From Chlamydiota bacterium (lineage in GTDB: Bacteria > Chlamydiota > Chlamydiia > Chlamydiales > Rhabdochlamydiaceae), in NCBI GenBank assembly GCA_013041585.1, contig JABEVM010000139.1, positions 1 through 6,462 on the forward strand: 6,462 nt of DNA, given 5' to 3'. Shown one piece after another: positions 6,400 to 6,462 of this stretch; position 1 is the first letter of the stretch, and every line of letters begins with the position of its first letter. The notes beneath the pieces were generated by a model. The model was given only the letters and a program-made list of their open reading frames with translations. It was not told the origin of the DNA and did no database searches. Both the position numbers and the translations under genes were made by a program.

Positions 6400-6462
6400 G
6401 AGAGAAATAAAAACACGTATTGAAATAAATTGTCCTTCTATAGAATCATCTTTCTATAAAAG
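6400..6462. other. Non-coding tail of the window
   Basis: No gene is seen. A 10-base palindrome TTCTATAGAA (6436-6445) lies here. TTGAAA (6420-6425) with TAGAAT (6441-6446), 15 bases apart, could be a weak promoter for a gene beyond the window, but the spacing is short. Confidence 0.3.

Noticed and set aside
1..6462. tRNA or rRNA genes, CRISPR arrays, insertion sequences, riboswitches
   Set aside because: No cloverleaf, spaced direct repeats, transposase frame, terminal repeats or recognisable riboswitch core was seen on either strand.

Overview
This is an AT-rich bacterial window (about one third G+C by eye) that uses the standard code and Shine-Dalgarno-led starts. No rRNA, tRNA, mobile element or CRISPR array is visible, so the host is not fixed. 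AT richness, a ProP/MHS-type transporter and a trypsin-like protease without a signal peptide would suit a host-associated lineage such as environmental Chlamydiae or a Legionella-like gammaproteobacterium. That is an inference, not an identification.

Layout: (1) 89-2194 (+) encodes a 701-residue fusion. It has a complete-looking GTP cyclohydrolase II domain, a divergent TrpF-like (phosphoribosylanthranilate isomerase-like) domain and a class I SAM-dependent methyltransferase domain. (2) 2242-2973 (+) is a separate small SAM methyltransferase about 50 bases downstream, probably in the same operon. (3) 3009-4262 (-) is a 12-helix MHS/ProP-type MFS transporter convergent with the first two genes, with a likely terminator squeezed between the stop codons. 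(4) 4263-4659 is a divergent intergenic region of about 400 bases. It has a good sigma70-like promoter for the transporter, a weaker one for the protease, and a terminator-like hairpin that no visible gene explains. (5) 4660-6390 (+) encodes a 576-residue protein with a trypsin-like Ser protease domain and a long C-terminal region I cannot assign. It ends in a hairpin plus T9 terminator. (6) The last 72 bases hold no gene.

The most interesting part is the fusion. GTP cyclohydrolase II makes a ribosylamino-pyrimidine 5'-phosphate. TrpF-type enzymes perform Amadori rearrangement on a ribosylamine 5'-phosphate (N-phosphoribosylanthranilate). Joining the two, then adding one fused and one free-standing methyltransferase, reads like a compact pathway for a methylated GTP-derived metabolite. 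It recalls toxoflavin-type azapteridine clusters, which pair a GTP cyclohydrolase II (ToxB) with a methyltransferase (ToxA), but the other tox genes are absent from the window. The pathway is a hypothesis; the domain content is well supported for the two ends and moderately for the middle.
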